Below are positions 9,198-18,216 of a stretch of 58,988 bases of DNA, piece after piece. The position numbers were made by a program, and so were the translations under genes. Location: the NCBI GenBank assembly GCA_043421945.1, contig JBHOGO010000018.1, positions 1 to 58,988 on the forward strand, in the 5' to 3' direction. Each line of letters opens with the position of its first letter. Position 1 is the first letter of the stretch. Under the pieces are notes generated by a model, which worked only from the letters and a program-made list of their open reading frames with translations, did not search any database and was not told where the DNA came from. This DNA is from Thaumasiovibrio sp043421945 (GTDB lineage: Bacteria > Pseudomonadota > Gammaproteobacteria > Enterobacterales > Vibrionaceae).

Positions 9198-10361
9198 ATG
9201 CTTCGTTTACACAGTACGCCTCGCGCCCATTGGAAAGCACTTGCTGCTGAATATGGTTTCGGTTTCCACTCTATGTATGATGAGCCATATTGGGATGAAA
9301 GCGCCTACTACCAATTCACCCTCAAGCAGATCGAAGAAGATATCGAAGCGCCAACGGCAGAGATCCATCAAATGTGTCTAGAAGTCGTTGACCTAGTCGT
9401 TAATGACGAAGCGCTATTGCGTCGATTCCAAATCCCAGAAGCGATGTGGCAACCGATCCGTGATTCTTGGAAGCGAAAGGATCCCTCTCTCTATTCTCGT
9501 CTTGATTTTGCTTATAACGGTCAAGGTCCGGCTAAGCTTTATGAAAATAATGCTGATACGCCGACATCGCTCTATGAAACCGGCTTTTGGCAATGGCTCT
9601 GGTTAGAAGACAGTGTTCAAAGTGGTCAACTAAGGCGAGACAGTGATCAATTTAACCTCTTGCAAGACTTATTAATCGAACGTTTTCACGAGCTATCACA
9701 AAAACAGCCAGGTCAGACGCTTCATTTTGCATGCTGTAAGGATACAGAAGAGGACCGAGGTACCGTCCAATACATGCAAGACTGTGCGGATGAAGCCGGG
9801 CTTGAAACAGCATTCGTTTTTGTTGAAGATATTGGCATCAATGGTCTTGGTGAATTTACTGATTTACGTGATAGACCCATTCGCTGGTTGTTTAAACTTT
9901 ATCCTTGGGAGTTTATGTTCGAAGAGCAGTTTTCAACGCATATTGAAACCAGCAAAGTAAATTGGTTAGAGCCATTATGGAAGTCAGTCCTTTCCAATAA
10001 AGCACTTTTACCTATGCTGTGGAAGTTATTCCCTAATCACCCTAACCTTTTGCCAGCCTACTTTAGTGATGATCCACAAGCAAAGACGTTGACAGACTAT
10101 GTGGTAAAACCTCTCTTTGCACGTGAAGGCGCCAATATTGAGATCGTCAGAGATGGTCAGTCGGTCTTAAAGACAGAAGGCCCGTACGGGCAAGAGGGTG
10201 CCATTATTCAGCAATACCACCCCTTACCAAAATTTGGTGAGAACTACACCTTAATCGGTAGTTGGCTTGTGAATGATGAACCCGCAGGTATGTCGATTCG
10301 AGAAGACAGTAGTTTGATCACACAAGACTACTCACGTTATTTACCGCATATTATCCTCTAA
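9198..10361 (+). CDS. Glutathionylspermidine synthase-like ATP-grasp ligase (YgiC/YjfC family)
   Basis: 387 aa, matching the roughly 390-aa stand-alone synthetase domain. Family segments visible are YGFGFHSMYDEPYWDESAYY near the N-terminus, DFAYNGQGPAKLYENNADTP, and the ATP-grasp C-terminal part with VVKPLFAREGANIEIV and GQEGAIIQQYHPLP. E. coli YgiC/YjfC lack the amidase domain of Gss and are thought to ligate a peptide to an amine with ATP. It is followed by a glycine-zipper lipoprotein gene after about 260 bp. Confidence 0.88.
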   Translation: MLRLHSTPRAHWKALAAEYGFGFHSMYDEPYWDESAYYQFTLKQIEEDIEAPTAEIHQMCLEVVDLVVNDEALLRRFQIPEAMWQPIRDSWKRKDPSLYSRLDFAYNGQGPAKLYENNADTPTSLYETGFWQWLWLEDSVQSGQLRRDSDQFNLLQDLLIERFHELSQKQPGQTLHFACCKDTEEDRGTVQYMQDCADEAGLETAFVFVEDIGINGLGEFTDLRDRPIRWLFKLYPWEFMFEEQFSTHIETSKVNWLEPLWKSVLSNKALLPMLWKLFPNHPNLLPAYFSDDPQAKTLTDYVVKPLFAREGANIEIVRDGQSVLKTEGPYGQEGAIIQQYHPLPKFGENYTLIGSWLVNDEPAGMSIREDSSLITQDYSRYLPHIIL

Positions 10362-10620
10362 TTTCGTCCCGATACATCGTATGCACATCAACATCGATGT
10401 GCTGCGATATCGCTCAAGGACAGCCAATCCATCAAAATGTAACAACTCATGACTGAACATCGACTTTAGGAAACGATAACTCTTTGTTTTTAAAAAACAT
10501 CGTTTTTTAAGTGTGTTACAAGTAGACATAAGTCAGTCGCGGAGAAAAAAATAACCATTGCGTGATAATGAACTCCCCGTTAAATTAGCCCCACTTCTTA
10601 ACGCACCGTGTTATCGCATC

Positions 10621-11016
10621 ATGAAAAAAAACATCGTTTTATTGTCAGCTCTTCTCCTAGCAGGATGCGCGTATAACCAAGCGCCTATCGTTGGTCCGCA
10701 CGACAAATCTGCAGAAGAGTTTCAACAAGATATGCAAGAGTGCCAATTTTATGCCGAACAAGTCGACAAAGGTGAAGCCGCTAAAACAGGGGCTGTCAAC
10801 GCTGGCGTTACTGGTGCTGCATTAGGCGCTCTGCAAGGTGTTTTCCTTTCTGATAACGCAGGTGAAGGTGCACTCATTGGTGCGGTTGCTGGTGGTACCG
10901 TCGGCGCAGCGAGCGGGGCAACCGCTGGCGCGATGAAAGCAACAACAGACCAAAGTTATGTACTGCGCCGCTGTCTTGACAGCAAAGGCTACGATGTATT
11001 TGATCTGCGCGACTAG
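10621..11016 (+). CDS. Glycine-zipper lipoprotein
   Basis: The start MKKNIVLLSALLLAGCAYN gives a lipobox (LLAGC); the longer upstream frame would put it inside the protein. The mature part has a glycine-zipper stretch (AGVTGAALGALQGVF, then GALIGAVAGGTVGAASGA), typical of outer-membrane-associated 17-kDa-antigen/SlyB-like proteins. The C-terminus YVLRRCLDSKGYDVFDLRD resembles small lipoproteins of unknown function. It likely sits in the outer membrane. A 259-bp gap precedes it. Function is not established. Confidence 0.8.
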   Translation: MKKNIVLLSALLLAGCAYNQAPIVGPHDKSAEEFQQDMQECQFYAEQVDKGEAAKTGAVNAGVTGAALGALQGVFLSDNAGEGALIGAVAGGTVGAASGATAGAMKATTDQSYVLRRCLDSKGYDVFDLRD

Positions 11017-11066
11017 CGCAGTCTTATTTTTGGATTTTAATTGAACAACGTTTTTTAGGTTTCACA

Positions 11067-11594
11067 ATGAAAAAATTATTACTTGCTTCATTAATTGCTG
11101 CCATTGCTGCTCCTTCATTTGGATCAGAGCTCTTTTTCGGTGGACAGCTTGCTCGCACTTCAGGCGACTACAATTATGGATTTTGGTCCGGTTTAAGCGA
11201 TGACTCAACTCAAACTCAATTACGATTTGGCTCATATCTTTCCCCAGAGCATCGTGTGATGGCAACCATGGAGTGGAGTGGAGATTCTACCGACGAGTTT
11301 GGCCTTATTGCTCACTATGATTACATGATGCCAATGAATGCTGATTGGACAGCAAACATCGGTGTGCACATGGGAACACGCTTCATCGAATGGTTTGATG
11401 GTGTCGACAAGTATGATTTCAGCACACTTCAATATGGCCTACAGTTTGGTGCTACCTACCATATCGCGCCAGAGCTCGACTTTGGTATCAACATGCGTTT
11501 AAGCGGCTACAATGGCAGCCAAACTAAATCAGGCTGGTTGTTTGAAAAAGATAATGATGCCACGTTTGGTTTCTCGTTCGACTACCGTTTTTAA
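11067..11594 (+). CDS. Small outer-membrane beta-barrel protein
   Basis: 175 aa with a signal peptide (MKKLLLASLIAAIAAPSFGS) and about eight alternating amphipathic strands. It ends in aromatic FGFSFDYRF, the C-terminal Phe signature of outer-membrane barrels recognised by BamA. The size fits an eight-stranded OmpA/OmpW/OmpX-like barrel. It begins 50 bp after the glycine-zipper lipoprotein and is followed by a strong terminator, so the two may be cotranscribed. The ligand or role is unknown. Confidence 0.78.
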   Translation: MKKLLLASLIAAIAAPSFGSELFFGGQLARTSGDYNYGFWSGLSDDSTQTQLRFGSYLSPEHRVMATMEWSGDSTDEFGLIAHYDYMMPMNADWTANIGVHMGTRFIEWFDGVDKYDFSTLQYGLQFGATYHIAPELDFGINMRLSGYNGSQTKSGWLFEKDNDATFGFSFDYRF

Positions 11595-11732
11595 TTGAGT
11601 TTCTCTGTTCGTTGAACTGCTCTTTTATTTAGGCGCTTTTTTCACTTCAGTACGGCTTTGATTAAGAGACAGTTTTCATTTAAGAATCATTCTCTGCAAG
11701 TACTGGCAGTAAAGAAACATCGCATCACATGA

Positions 11733-11769
11733 CATGAAAGCAGCATATCAATGGCATGCTGCTTTCATG
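11733..11769. terminator. Bidirectional rho-independent terminator
   Basis: A perfect 14-bp inverted repeat (CATGAAAGCAGCAT / ATGCTGCTTTCATG) with a 9-nt loop, followed by TTTGTTT on the plus strand. It lies between the barrel gene and the convergent hydrolase gene and could serve both. Confidence 0.85.
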
Positions 11770-11812
11770 TTTGTTTCGTTTATTGATTCACATTTCGAGT
11801 GCGAGAACACAA

Positions 11813-12733
11813 TCACCCATCATCAAACACACGCCAGAAATTTGCACGGATAGTGTCATTTTCAAATAATATTTCATGTCGGCTATTCTCAACGGTTACC
11901 AGCGTTAAACAGTGATTACGCTCAACAAACGATGGTGTAGGTTTAGCGTTAACAATCTTCTCGTCTGTCGCTGAAAATATCACAGTATTGGTTTCGATCC
12001 GCTCAACCTCTAGCCAAAGGCGCTCTAGGCTATGGCTCGCCGCGTTTAACCATTGCCAAGTTGGTCCGTACATTCGAAATTCAGGCCGCGATAGCGCCAA
12101 TGTAAACCAGGTATCAAAACGTGCTCTGTCATGGCAAAGCTTTTCAAACAGCTCAGTGACCTTTGTTTCAACAGCGTCATCCGTTACCCCCTGCCCCCAC
12201 GCATACCGCTCACCAAGCCCAAGCAGTATATGAAGCCGGCTTACCCACTTAATCAGTCGCACAGGCATCGGCAAAGCAATCATTGGCGCAAGACAATAGG
12301 CTTGTTGAAAGTGGCCGGGATGATGAGCAATGTAACGCAAAGCCATATGCCCCCCCATAGAGTGAGCTACGACTCTTTTTTCTCCCTGATAGTCTGCGAA
12401 AAATTGCGTGTAGATAACATTCAAGTCGTCGAGCTGCTGGTCAAAATCAATACCATAACCTCGATGTGGGTCATCATGAAAACGATCAGAGAGCCCCTGC
12501 CCACGCCAGTCGAAACAAACAACCTCCCAGCCTTGGGTAACAAACTCACTAATCACTTCATCGTACTTCTCAATAAACTCAGTAAACCCCGTCAGGAGCA
12601 GTACCCGCCCTTTTAAATGAGCATGAAGATGAGGATGATCAAGCGTGCTGTTACTCAAGCGTATATGGTAGCCATCTGTCATTTGTACGGTGAAAAAAGT
12701 CGTTTGAATATTAGGAGAGATTAGCTCAGACAT
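11813..12733 (-). CDS. Alpha/beta hydrolase, lysophospholipase L2 (PldB)-like
   Basis: The start MSELISPNI follows GAGGACA. The 306-aa protein has a serine-hydrolase core: FDWRGQGLSD, the nucleophile elbow VVAHSMGGHMALRYIA (G/A-H-S-M-G), an acidic residue in SATDEKIV, and the final His in ENSRHEILFE. This pattern matches lysophospholipase/monoglyceride lipase relatives including PldB, which act on lysophospholipids at the inner membrane. A parS2 site lies just upstream, between it and the patatin gene. The substrate is inferred only. Confidence 0.83.
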   Translation of the reverse strand: MSELISPNIQTTFFTVQMTDGYHIRLSNSTLDHPHLHAHLKGRVLLLTGFTEFIEKYDEVISEFVTQGWEVVCFDWRGQGLSDRFHDDPHRGYGIDFDQQLDDLNVIYTQFFADYQGEKRVVAHSMGGHMALRYIAHHPGHFQQAYCLAPMIALPMPVRLIKWVSRLHILLGLGERYAWGQGVTDDAVETKVTELFEKLCHDRARFDTWFTLALSRPEFRMYGPTWQWLNAASHSLERLWLEVERIETNTVIFSATDEKIVNAKPTPSFVERNHCLTLVTVENSRHEILFENDTIRANFWRVFDDG

Positions 12734-12745
12734 TCTTGTCCTCAA

Positions 12746-12758
12746 TTTACACTGTAAA
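12746..12758. other. parS2 centromere site (TTTACACTGTAAA)
   Basis: A perfect match to the Vibrio chromosome-2 consensus TTTACA-N-TGTAAA, 13 nt upstream of the hydrolase start. It should bind ParB2. It is the leftmost copy in this window, about 4.7 kb from the iterons. Confidence 0.88.
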
Positions 12759-12934
12759 CAGCTGCACTCCGGCAACCAGCATCAATCAATGATACACAAG
12801 AATGCTCGCATTGTTGTAACGCCATCAACTTTTGAAGCCGCGAGCCAAAGGAAGGCCCGCCTTCAGAGTCATCGTAATATATTCAGAACAGTATCACTGT
12901 ATGCATTCCGAACATCAGTCGCGTAAGTATGGCG

Positions 12935-15172
12935 TTAAAAGTGTGAGCCTAGATAAAAGTAGAGCGACGAATGGCCACCTTGAGCTTGCCCATATCCAAG
13001 ATAAAGCGGCCCGAGCAAAGAATCGGCACCAACGAAAATACTGCCCGCCGTCAGTGTATTATCCCAATGAATGTCACTACTTTCGTACCACGTATTGCCT
13101 TGCTCTAACGAACCACCGACAAACAACGCAGACTGAACGAAGCCGTAATCAATTTCGAACAGTCGATATTTATATTTGATTGAGGCTAACGCACGATAAC
13201 GACCGTTTAACTCGTAGCGGCTAAAGCCGGATAAATTGAACAAACCACCAAGATCTTGAGCATGTACAGGAAGGAGCTCCTCTGAATCAGATCCCCCAAC
13301 TAATAGCCCACCGACCCAAGAATGACGACCAAAATCGAAAGGCTTCACGTACTCGGCTTCATAATAGAACGGATTATCTTTACGATTTTCACCGGAAATT
13401 TCAGAACGTATATGGCTTGTTCCCAATTTTACCGATGCGTACTGACCCACTTGAGGAAAAAATTTGTTGTCCAACGTATCAGCTAAAAATGACCAATAGA
13501 CTCCCCAATAGGTAACATCTTGAGTTAATTCGACATTGACCACATTGTACTTACCAATGGCGGCATCAACACCGACAGACGTTTTAACGCTCGGGTTTAT
13601 GTTCCAACCGATTTCCGCAAAAGTCGTGAGTTCATTGTACTCGGTGTCATAAACGAGGTCAGACTCAGGCACGCCATCAGGTAGTTGATCTGAAGGAAGA
13701 CGCCCAAACTGTCTGAATTCATTATTCCCCACAATACCGGCCGCAGTATAATACTGCTGCTCGTAATCCCAAGGTAAGTAGACCTCAGTCGAGAGACGCT
13801 TCCAGCTTCCTAAATCAAGCTCTGTAAGCCACTCCCCACCTTTATCAGTTAAATTGGTGTAGAGATACTGCGCGCCAAATAAAAACTCTGAGCGGCTGGC
13901 AAAATCGTCTTCAATGGCAAGTTTAAAGTTGAGATACCCTGGGCCCCAAACCTTCTCATTCACATCGACCGACAGAATATTCTCACCCCCTTCATGATTA
14001 ATCACGTAGGTGATCCGATCAAACGTTGATTGGGCATAAAGACGCTCGATCCCTTTTTCGATCATCTCCGTGGTCAATATTTCGCCGGTAGGTAGTTGTA
14101 ACAATGTATACAGAGCATGATCTGAGCGTTTTGTATGATTGACTATTTCGATACGATCAATATAAAAAGCGCTGTTTGAGAAGAGTTGACTACGACGATC
14201 CAGCTTCTGTTTCTCATACTCATCATATTCTTCAACAGAGACCTGCCATTTAAGCAGTTGAGGAAGTTTTTTTTCAGCAATCGCTCGTCCCGCATTATAT
14301 GCGGAGAGCATGTCATCAAAATCGACGGCAGTCATATGACTCACATCAGGCTGTAAGTAAATATCTGAATCAGACAATAGGGAGACTTGCGCGTCACTCC
14401 CTAAGTTAGTCATATGAGTAATTAATTGCCCAGCAATATTAAAGCCTGAATTGAGCTCATCTTGCCCATAAAGACTGTCTCTGAGATCGACGGCAATAAT
14501 ATGCTCTGCCCCTAAAGCTAACGCTTGATCAACAGGCATGTTATTAACAATGCCACCATCAACAAGCATCCTTCCTTCCCACTCGACAGGCTTTAGGGCT
14601 CCGGGAACCGTCATAGAGGCTTGCATCGCAAGTGAGAGGTTACCTTTAGACAAAACATAAGGTTCGACCGTTTCAATATCTGCCGCTACAGCACGGTAAG
14701 GGATAGCAAGCTCATCAAAGCTTTGGAGTTGGGGGATATTATTAGTGAGTTGGCGAAGCAGTATTGCCATCGCATGGCCTTGAAAAGCACTGGGCCGAGC
14801 GTTGTATTCACCATCGAGATTAATGCCAATTCCTGTACGCAATTGGTATTGATCGCTTTGCTCTTTACGTCGAAGAGAAACATTCTGTCGGCTGGTCTTC
14901 TCATCATAGCCATCAGACCAATCTACGCCAAAGGTACGCGTCTTAACTTCATCAGCAGATAGTCCCATGGCATACATCCCTGCCACGTATGCTCCCATAC
15001 TTGTACCAGTAACGATATCAACAGGGATACGGTTTTCTTCAAGAACCTCTAATACACCAATGTGCGCAGCGCCTTTCGCCCCACCACCACTTAACACTAG
15101 CCCCACTGGCTCACGAGCAAAAGTTGGACTGATGATCAAGGAACTCAGAACAATGATCAAGGTTTTGCGCAT
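12935..15172 (-). CDS. Patatin-like phospholipase with C-terminal outer-membrane barrel (type Vd-like)
   Basis: 745 aa. A signal peptide (MRKTLIIVLSSLIISPTFA) precedes a patatin domain with the oxyanion loop GLVLSGGGAKGAAH, the nucleophile elbow GTSMGAYVAG and the catalytic Asp in LVDGGIVNNMP. A POTRA-like segment (about residues 335-410) and a BamA-type 16-strand barrel follow, ending in aromatic SLYFYLGSHF. This is the PlpD/RssA-barrel architecture, in which a lipase is exported and kept or released at the cell surface. It lies just behind rctB on the same strand. The 5' coding sequence holds RctB-site-like motifs. Confidence 0.9.
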   Translation of the reverse strand: MRKTLIIVLSSLIISPTFAREPVGLVLSGGGAKGAAHIGVLEVLEENRIPVDIVTGTSMGAYVAGMYAMGLSADEVKTRTFGVDWSDGYDEKTSRQNVSLRRKEQSDQYQLRTGIGINLDGEYNARPSAFQGHAMAILLRQLTNNIPQLQSFDELAIPYRAVAADIETVEPYVLSKGNLSLAMQASMTVPGALKPVEWEGRMLVDGGIVNNMPVDQALALGAEHIIAVDLRDSLYGQDELNSGFNIAGQLITHMTNLGSDAQVSLLSDSDIYLQPDVSHMTAVDFDDMLSAYNAGRAIAEKKLPQLLKWQVSVEEYDEYEKQKLDRRSQLFSNSAFYIDRIEIVNHTKRSDHALYTLLQLPTGEILTTEMIEKGIERLYAQSTFDRITYVINHEGGENILSVDVNEKVWGPGYLNFKLAIEDDFASRSEFLFGAQYLYTNLTDKGGEWLTELDLGSWKRLSTEVYLPWDYEQQYYTAAGIVGNNEFRQFGRLPSDQLPDGVPESDLVYDTEYNELTTFAEIGWNINPSVKTSVGVDAAIGKYNVVNVELTQDVTYWGVYWSFLADTLDNKFFPQVGQYASVKLGTSHIRSEISGENRKDNPFYYEAEYVKPFDFGRHSWVGGLLVGGSDSEELLPVHAQDLGGLFNLSGFSRYELNGRYRALASIKYKYRLFEIDYGFVQSALFVGGSLEQGNTWYESSDIHWDNTLTAGSIFVGADSLLGPLYLGYGQAQGGHSSLYFYLGSHF

Positions 15173-15223
15173 TGTTACTCCCTATATGGCTTGTTCAATA
15201 GAGGTATGCCTTGATCATTCTTC

Positions 15224-17206
15224 CTATGATCCCGTAGCAACCTCATCTAATGCATTCATCACTTGCTGATTAAAATGACCTTCAAAAACCAATCTAGAGA
15301 CTTTACGGCGAACTGCCAAGCCTGAAATCAAACGTTCAATAGAAAGGTGTTTTGATTCATTTTGAGAATTATACATCTCAACCACTTGGCTAAGGGTTTC
15401 GTAGCTCAGCACTTCCTCGCCTACTTTGAGCCAGTCAAGCTTCTCTAAGTAACCCTGACACTCTTCAGTGATTGTAGATACGCTGTGACCCGTCATCGCG
15501 GCAAGAGCGGTTATAGAGCGTTTGAGGGCTTCCTCTGAGGTATATTTTGATAAAACAATGGTTAGCTCATCAGCATTGATCTCAACAAGGTGCTTACGTT
15601 GCTTAACTCGGCGACCTAGTCTGCCTTTAGGTCGTTTTTCCTTACGCTGGATAGGTTCAAACTCACCATCAATGATCTCGGAAAGCTGATCAAGCTGCTG
15701 TTTAGGCAAGATCTCATTTCTAAGTGGGTTTGGCATCGTTGGCGCCAGCGAGCGTTTACCTTGATTTGTCGTTTTTGCACGACAGTAACGGATCACTTCA
15801 TCAGGATCACACTTAATATCAATTCGGAAATCAGGGTACTTCTGCTCGCCCTCATCTGGAATGATTGTTAAATGATAGCCCCATAAGTTAACAGTAAACA
15901 CGCCATCCATGACTTGATGCTCTGCGAGTTTGCGTAATTCACGTATCATCTCAGCACTAAAACGGCGCCATTCGATGTTTCGCGCTAATTTTTGGTTCAA
16001 TTCACTCAGCAGCATAGAATCGTTCAAGCGACGCGACATACGGCTTCTGAAGAAGGTATATAACTGGAAAATCATCGTATTCTGACGAAGAATTTCTGGT
16101 GGGAAGAGGAAAAAGTAATCCCGGGTCAGCAGTTCTTCAAAAAACGAAGGCTCCCAAACCAAAATATACAGGTTAGGTTTAATTTTGATCTCACCGTCAT
16201 CACCTTCGCGTGGTGCTTCATCCGAGGCCGTGATCGTTCTAGCGACAAACCGAAAACGATCTGACTTAAAACCTTCAGGCATATTTTCACTCAACCAACG
16301 GCCCGTTAGCTCATGCAGCTGAAAATCGGTAAATTCGATCCTATCGATGCTTTCACGAATAGAATCACGAGCAGGCCCACTGTCTTTCTTGCCTCGAAGT
16401 GCTAAAACATCGGTAATATAGACAGGTGTTTTATTGTCTAAACGTTTGTTTTGTAACTCATATTCTGAAATATGATGCTCGTGGTACTGTACCGTCAAAG
16501 TGAACAAGGCGAAGAGCGTCATAAGATCATCAACAGTCATGATCGATTTAGAAGATCGTGTTTCAATGATCGCTTTTGTCCCAGAAATCGCGACCATCGA
16601 TTTTTGGTAACTCTTTCTTGTTCTTGGAGGCGCCAAAGCTTGATCAATGATCCCAGCCCAGCTGGTCGGAGAGACGACTATTTGATCGGCTTCGTCAGGC
16701 ATTGTCGGCGGAATACCTAATCCATGCTCTGTCAATAAACGTCGATTAACTTGCGTTTGTGCTAATGCTTTCGAACGTTTTTGTTTCTGTTTTTGTTGAT
16801 GTTGTTCTGAATTAAGAACATGCGAACCTAACTGAGAAACAAGCAACGCAGGATTCACAAAGTGGTGCAGCATAGTTTTGCCTGCTAAACCCTCTTCAAA
16901 ACGAACACCTTGCTGTTTAAACAAGCCAATAGCGACTGCTGCGCGCAGCCTTTGCTGAATTGCGGCTCGAGTCAGTTGTCCTTCTGTCGCGTCAATTAAT
17001 TCTGTGGTTGATACAAGACCATCTGGAGATGATAAACCTCTGAGCGAAATTAAATTTAATAGCTCTATGATACTCTTAGTCACACCTTTGAAATGCTGGT
17101 ACTGGGGTAGCCAATCAACCAACATGGGTGGGATCTGAAATAGATGCCCGTCTTTGTGCGTTCGGGGCAATGAGATCAAAATTTTATTGTCTAGAGGGGT
17201 TTCCAT
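15224..17206 (-). CDS. rctB: Chromosome 2 replication initiator RctB
   Basis: 660 aa, close to the 658 aa of V. cholerae RctB. It starts METPLDNKILISLPR and has a basic N-terminal winged-helix region (VSTTELIDATEGQLTRAAIQ). A central dimerisation/DNA-binding core contains RDYFFLFPPEILRQNTMIFQ, and a basic C-terminal tail contains RKEKRPKGRLGRRVKQRKH. RctB binds methylated iterons and opens ori2, and it binds regulatory 39-mer sites that limit initiation. The gene reads away from an AT-rich segment with GATC motifs, the region where its promoter and autorepression sites lie in Vibrio. It ends close to the patatin gene start. Confidence 0.97.
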   Translation of the reverse strand: METPLDNKILISLPRTHKDGHLFQIPPMLVDWLPQYQHFKGVTKSIIELLNLISLRGLSSPDGLVSTTELIDATEGQLTRAAIQQRLRAAVAIGLFKQQGVRFEEGLAGKTMLHHFVNPALLVSQLGSHVLNSEQHQQKQKQKRSKALAQTQVNRRLLTEHGLGIPPTMPDEADQIVVSPTSWAGIIDQALAPPRTRKSYQKSMVAISGTKAIIETRSSKSIMTVDDLMTLFALFTLTVQYHEHHISEYELQNKRLDNKTPVYITDVLALRGKKDSGPARDSIRESIDRIEFTDFQLHELTGRWLSENMPEGFKSDRFRFVARTITASDEAPREGDDGEIKIKPNLYILVWEPSFFEELLTRDYFFLFPPEILRQNTMIFQLYTFFRSRMSRRLNDSMLLSELNQKLARNIEWRRFSAEMIRELRKLAEHQVMDGVFTVNLWGYHLTIIPDEGEQKYPDFRIDIKCDPDEVIRYCRAKTTNQGKRSLAPTMPNPLRNEILPKQQLDQLSEIIDGEFEPIQRKEKRPKGRLGRRVKQRKHLVEINADELTIVLSKYTSEEALKRSITALAAMTGHSVSTITEECQGYLEKLDWLKVGEEVLSYETLSQVVEMYNSQNESKHLSIERLISGLAVRRKVSRLVFEGHFNQQVMNALDEVATGS

Positions 17207-17253
17207 TTGCAGATCGTCGTAATTTCACCATGTTTCCGAAGATTAATAGATCG

Positions 17254-17345
17254 AATATAAAAAATAAAGATCTTTTTGTTTTTTTTTATTTAACTGATCT
17301 TAATGATTAATATTGATCTATATGATTAAAGTGATCATATGATCT
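17254..17345. other. AT-rich candidate DNA-unwinding element / rctB leader of ori2
   Basis: A very AT-rich stretch with runs of A and T and several GATC/ATCA words (AGATCT, TGATCT, TGATCTA, GTGATCAT, ATGATCT) lies between rctB and the iterons. In V. cholerae the duplex-opening region and the rctB promoter occupy this position. The assignment is by position and base composition. Confidence 0.6.
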
Positions 17346-17408
17346 GGGCGTGCATAAGTCCGTAAGATACTGAAAATAAAAGATAGTTTTTCATGGGTAT
17401 TCAAAAGC

Positions 17409-17530
17409 ATGATCAAGATTTCATCGGAACAGTGATCACCTTAAACCTGAAAACATGATCATTAAAGTGACGCAACGATGATCATTGAGAGTACGCATGC
17501 ATGATCATGTACGAATTGAAACGATGATCA
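17409..17530 (+). repeat. ori2 iteron array: six RctB 12-mer-type sites at 23-bp period
   Basis: ATGATCA (GTGATCA in the second copy) starts at 17409, 17432, 17455, 17478, 17501 and 17524, exactly 23 bp apart. All copies are in the same orientation and each contains a Dam GATC site. This matches the six-iteron core of Vibrio ori2, where RctB binds only methylated sites. The 23-bp period places the sites about two helical turns apart, on one face. Confidence 0.92.
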
Positions 17531-17557
17531 TGTTCTATTCAAGTGTAATTCACAGAG

Positions 17558-17566
17558 TTATCCACA
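17558..17566 (+). other. DnaA box of ori2
   Basis: A perfect consensus TTATCCACA located 28 bp beyond the last iteron. A single DnaA box next to the iterons is expected in Vibrio ori2, where DnaA is needed in addition to RctB. Confidence 0.93.
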
Positions 17567-17598
17567 GGCGGAGTCTTTCGTTTGTTTTTTTAGTACGA

Positions 17599-17611
17599 TT
17601 TACACTGTGAA
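17599..17611. other. parS2-like site with one mismatch inside ori2
   Basis: TTTACACTGTGAA differs from TTTACA-N-TGTAAA by one base (G for A). It lies 33 bp from the DnaA box, between the iteron array and the second RctB-motif group. It may be a weak ParB2 site or a decayed one. Confidence 0.45.
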
Positions 17612-17614
17612 AGC

Positions 17615-17735
17615 ATGATCAAGAAAGCGTAATATCGAATTGATATTGGTTATGATCTTTACTTCACCTTTTTTGGCTAATTTTCGGAAGAATGATCATG
17701 ATAAGGCCTGAAAAGATGATCAAGGCTTGTGATCA
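17615..17735 (+). repeat. Secondary group of RctB-type motifs (copy-control side of ori2)
   Basis: Four further motifs occur at 17615 (ATGATCA), 17692 (ATGATCA), 17716 (ATGATCA) and 17729 (GTGATCA). Spacing is irregular, unlike the iteron array. In V. cholerae the parA-proximal flank of ori2 holds extra 12-mers and a 39-mer that restrain initiation. The position here is equivalent. Confidence 0.7.
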
Positions 17736-17839
17736 GTATGAAGTGCTGGCGGTTTTGATTCAATTCCATGGTATTTTGTCTGTTTTGATGCAAATTTTTG
17801 AGGTTGAATGCACAACAACCGTAAAAAAAATGTTTATTC

Positions 17840-17879
17840 TCATGCTTCCGGCCTCATTTTTAGCTTGATCATTGTTCCG
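17840..17879. other. Candidate RctB 39-mer-type regulatory site
   Basis: The segment contains TCATGCTTCCGG followed by CTTGATCATTGTTCCG (17864-17879). A second TCATGCTTCCGG occurs at 18053-18064. The position, between the iterons and parA2, is that of the inhibitory 39-mer of V. cholerae. The CTTGATCATNGTTCCG core recurs in a cluster at 30.4-31.7 kb. The 39-mer identity is inferred. Confidence 0.55.
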
Positions 17880-18072
17880 GTACTCTTTCTTATTTCAGTC
17901 TGATTGTTCTGCTGACCATGATTGATCTATTTTCTACTTTTTCTCATGCCTTTATCATTTTTATCGCTTACTGAGTCCACAAATTCACTGATTTCATCAT
18001 TTATTATTGCTCTTTTTCCAAATGACATCTCCCGTACTTTCAATTGCATTTATCATGCTTCCGGAGAAATAT

Positions 18073-18085
18073 TATTTACATTGTA
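18073..18085. other. parS2 centromere site (TTTACATTGTAAA)
   Basis: A perfect TTTACA-N-TGTAAA copy between ori2 and parA2, about 200 bp before the parA2 start. It could both nucleate ParB2 and place partition complexes at the parAB2 promoter. Confidence 0.87.
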
Positions 18086-18216
18086 AAAAAGTGACACTGT
18101 ATCATTTAAAATGTGGCTTTGTTTACGATGTCCTAGCCGTTTAAGTTTCGGTGAGTAAATTGTCTTTGATCACCCTTTTGTGATGCTTGTATCACTGATT
18201 AGTGGAAAATTGTTGA

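Noticed and set aside
12131..12616. 161-codon plus-strand ORF inside the hydrolase gene
   Set aside because: It is antisense to a well-supported alpha/beta hydrolase with intact catalytic motifs, and it has no recognisable domain or ribosome site.
12832..13179. 115-codon plus-strand ORF between the hydrolase and patatin genes
   Set aside because: Most of it is antisense to the patatin barrel. No ribosome site or domain is visible.
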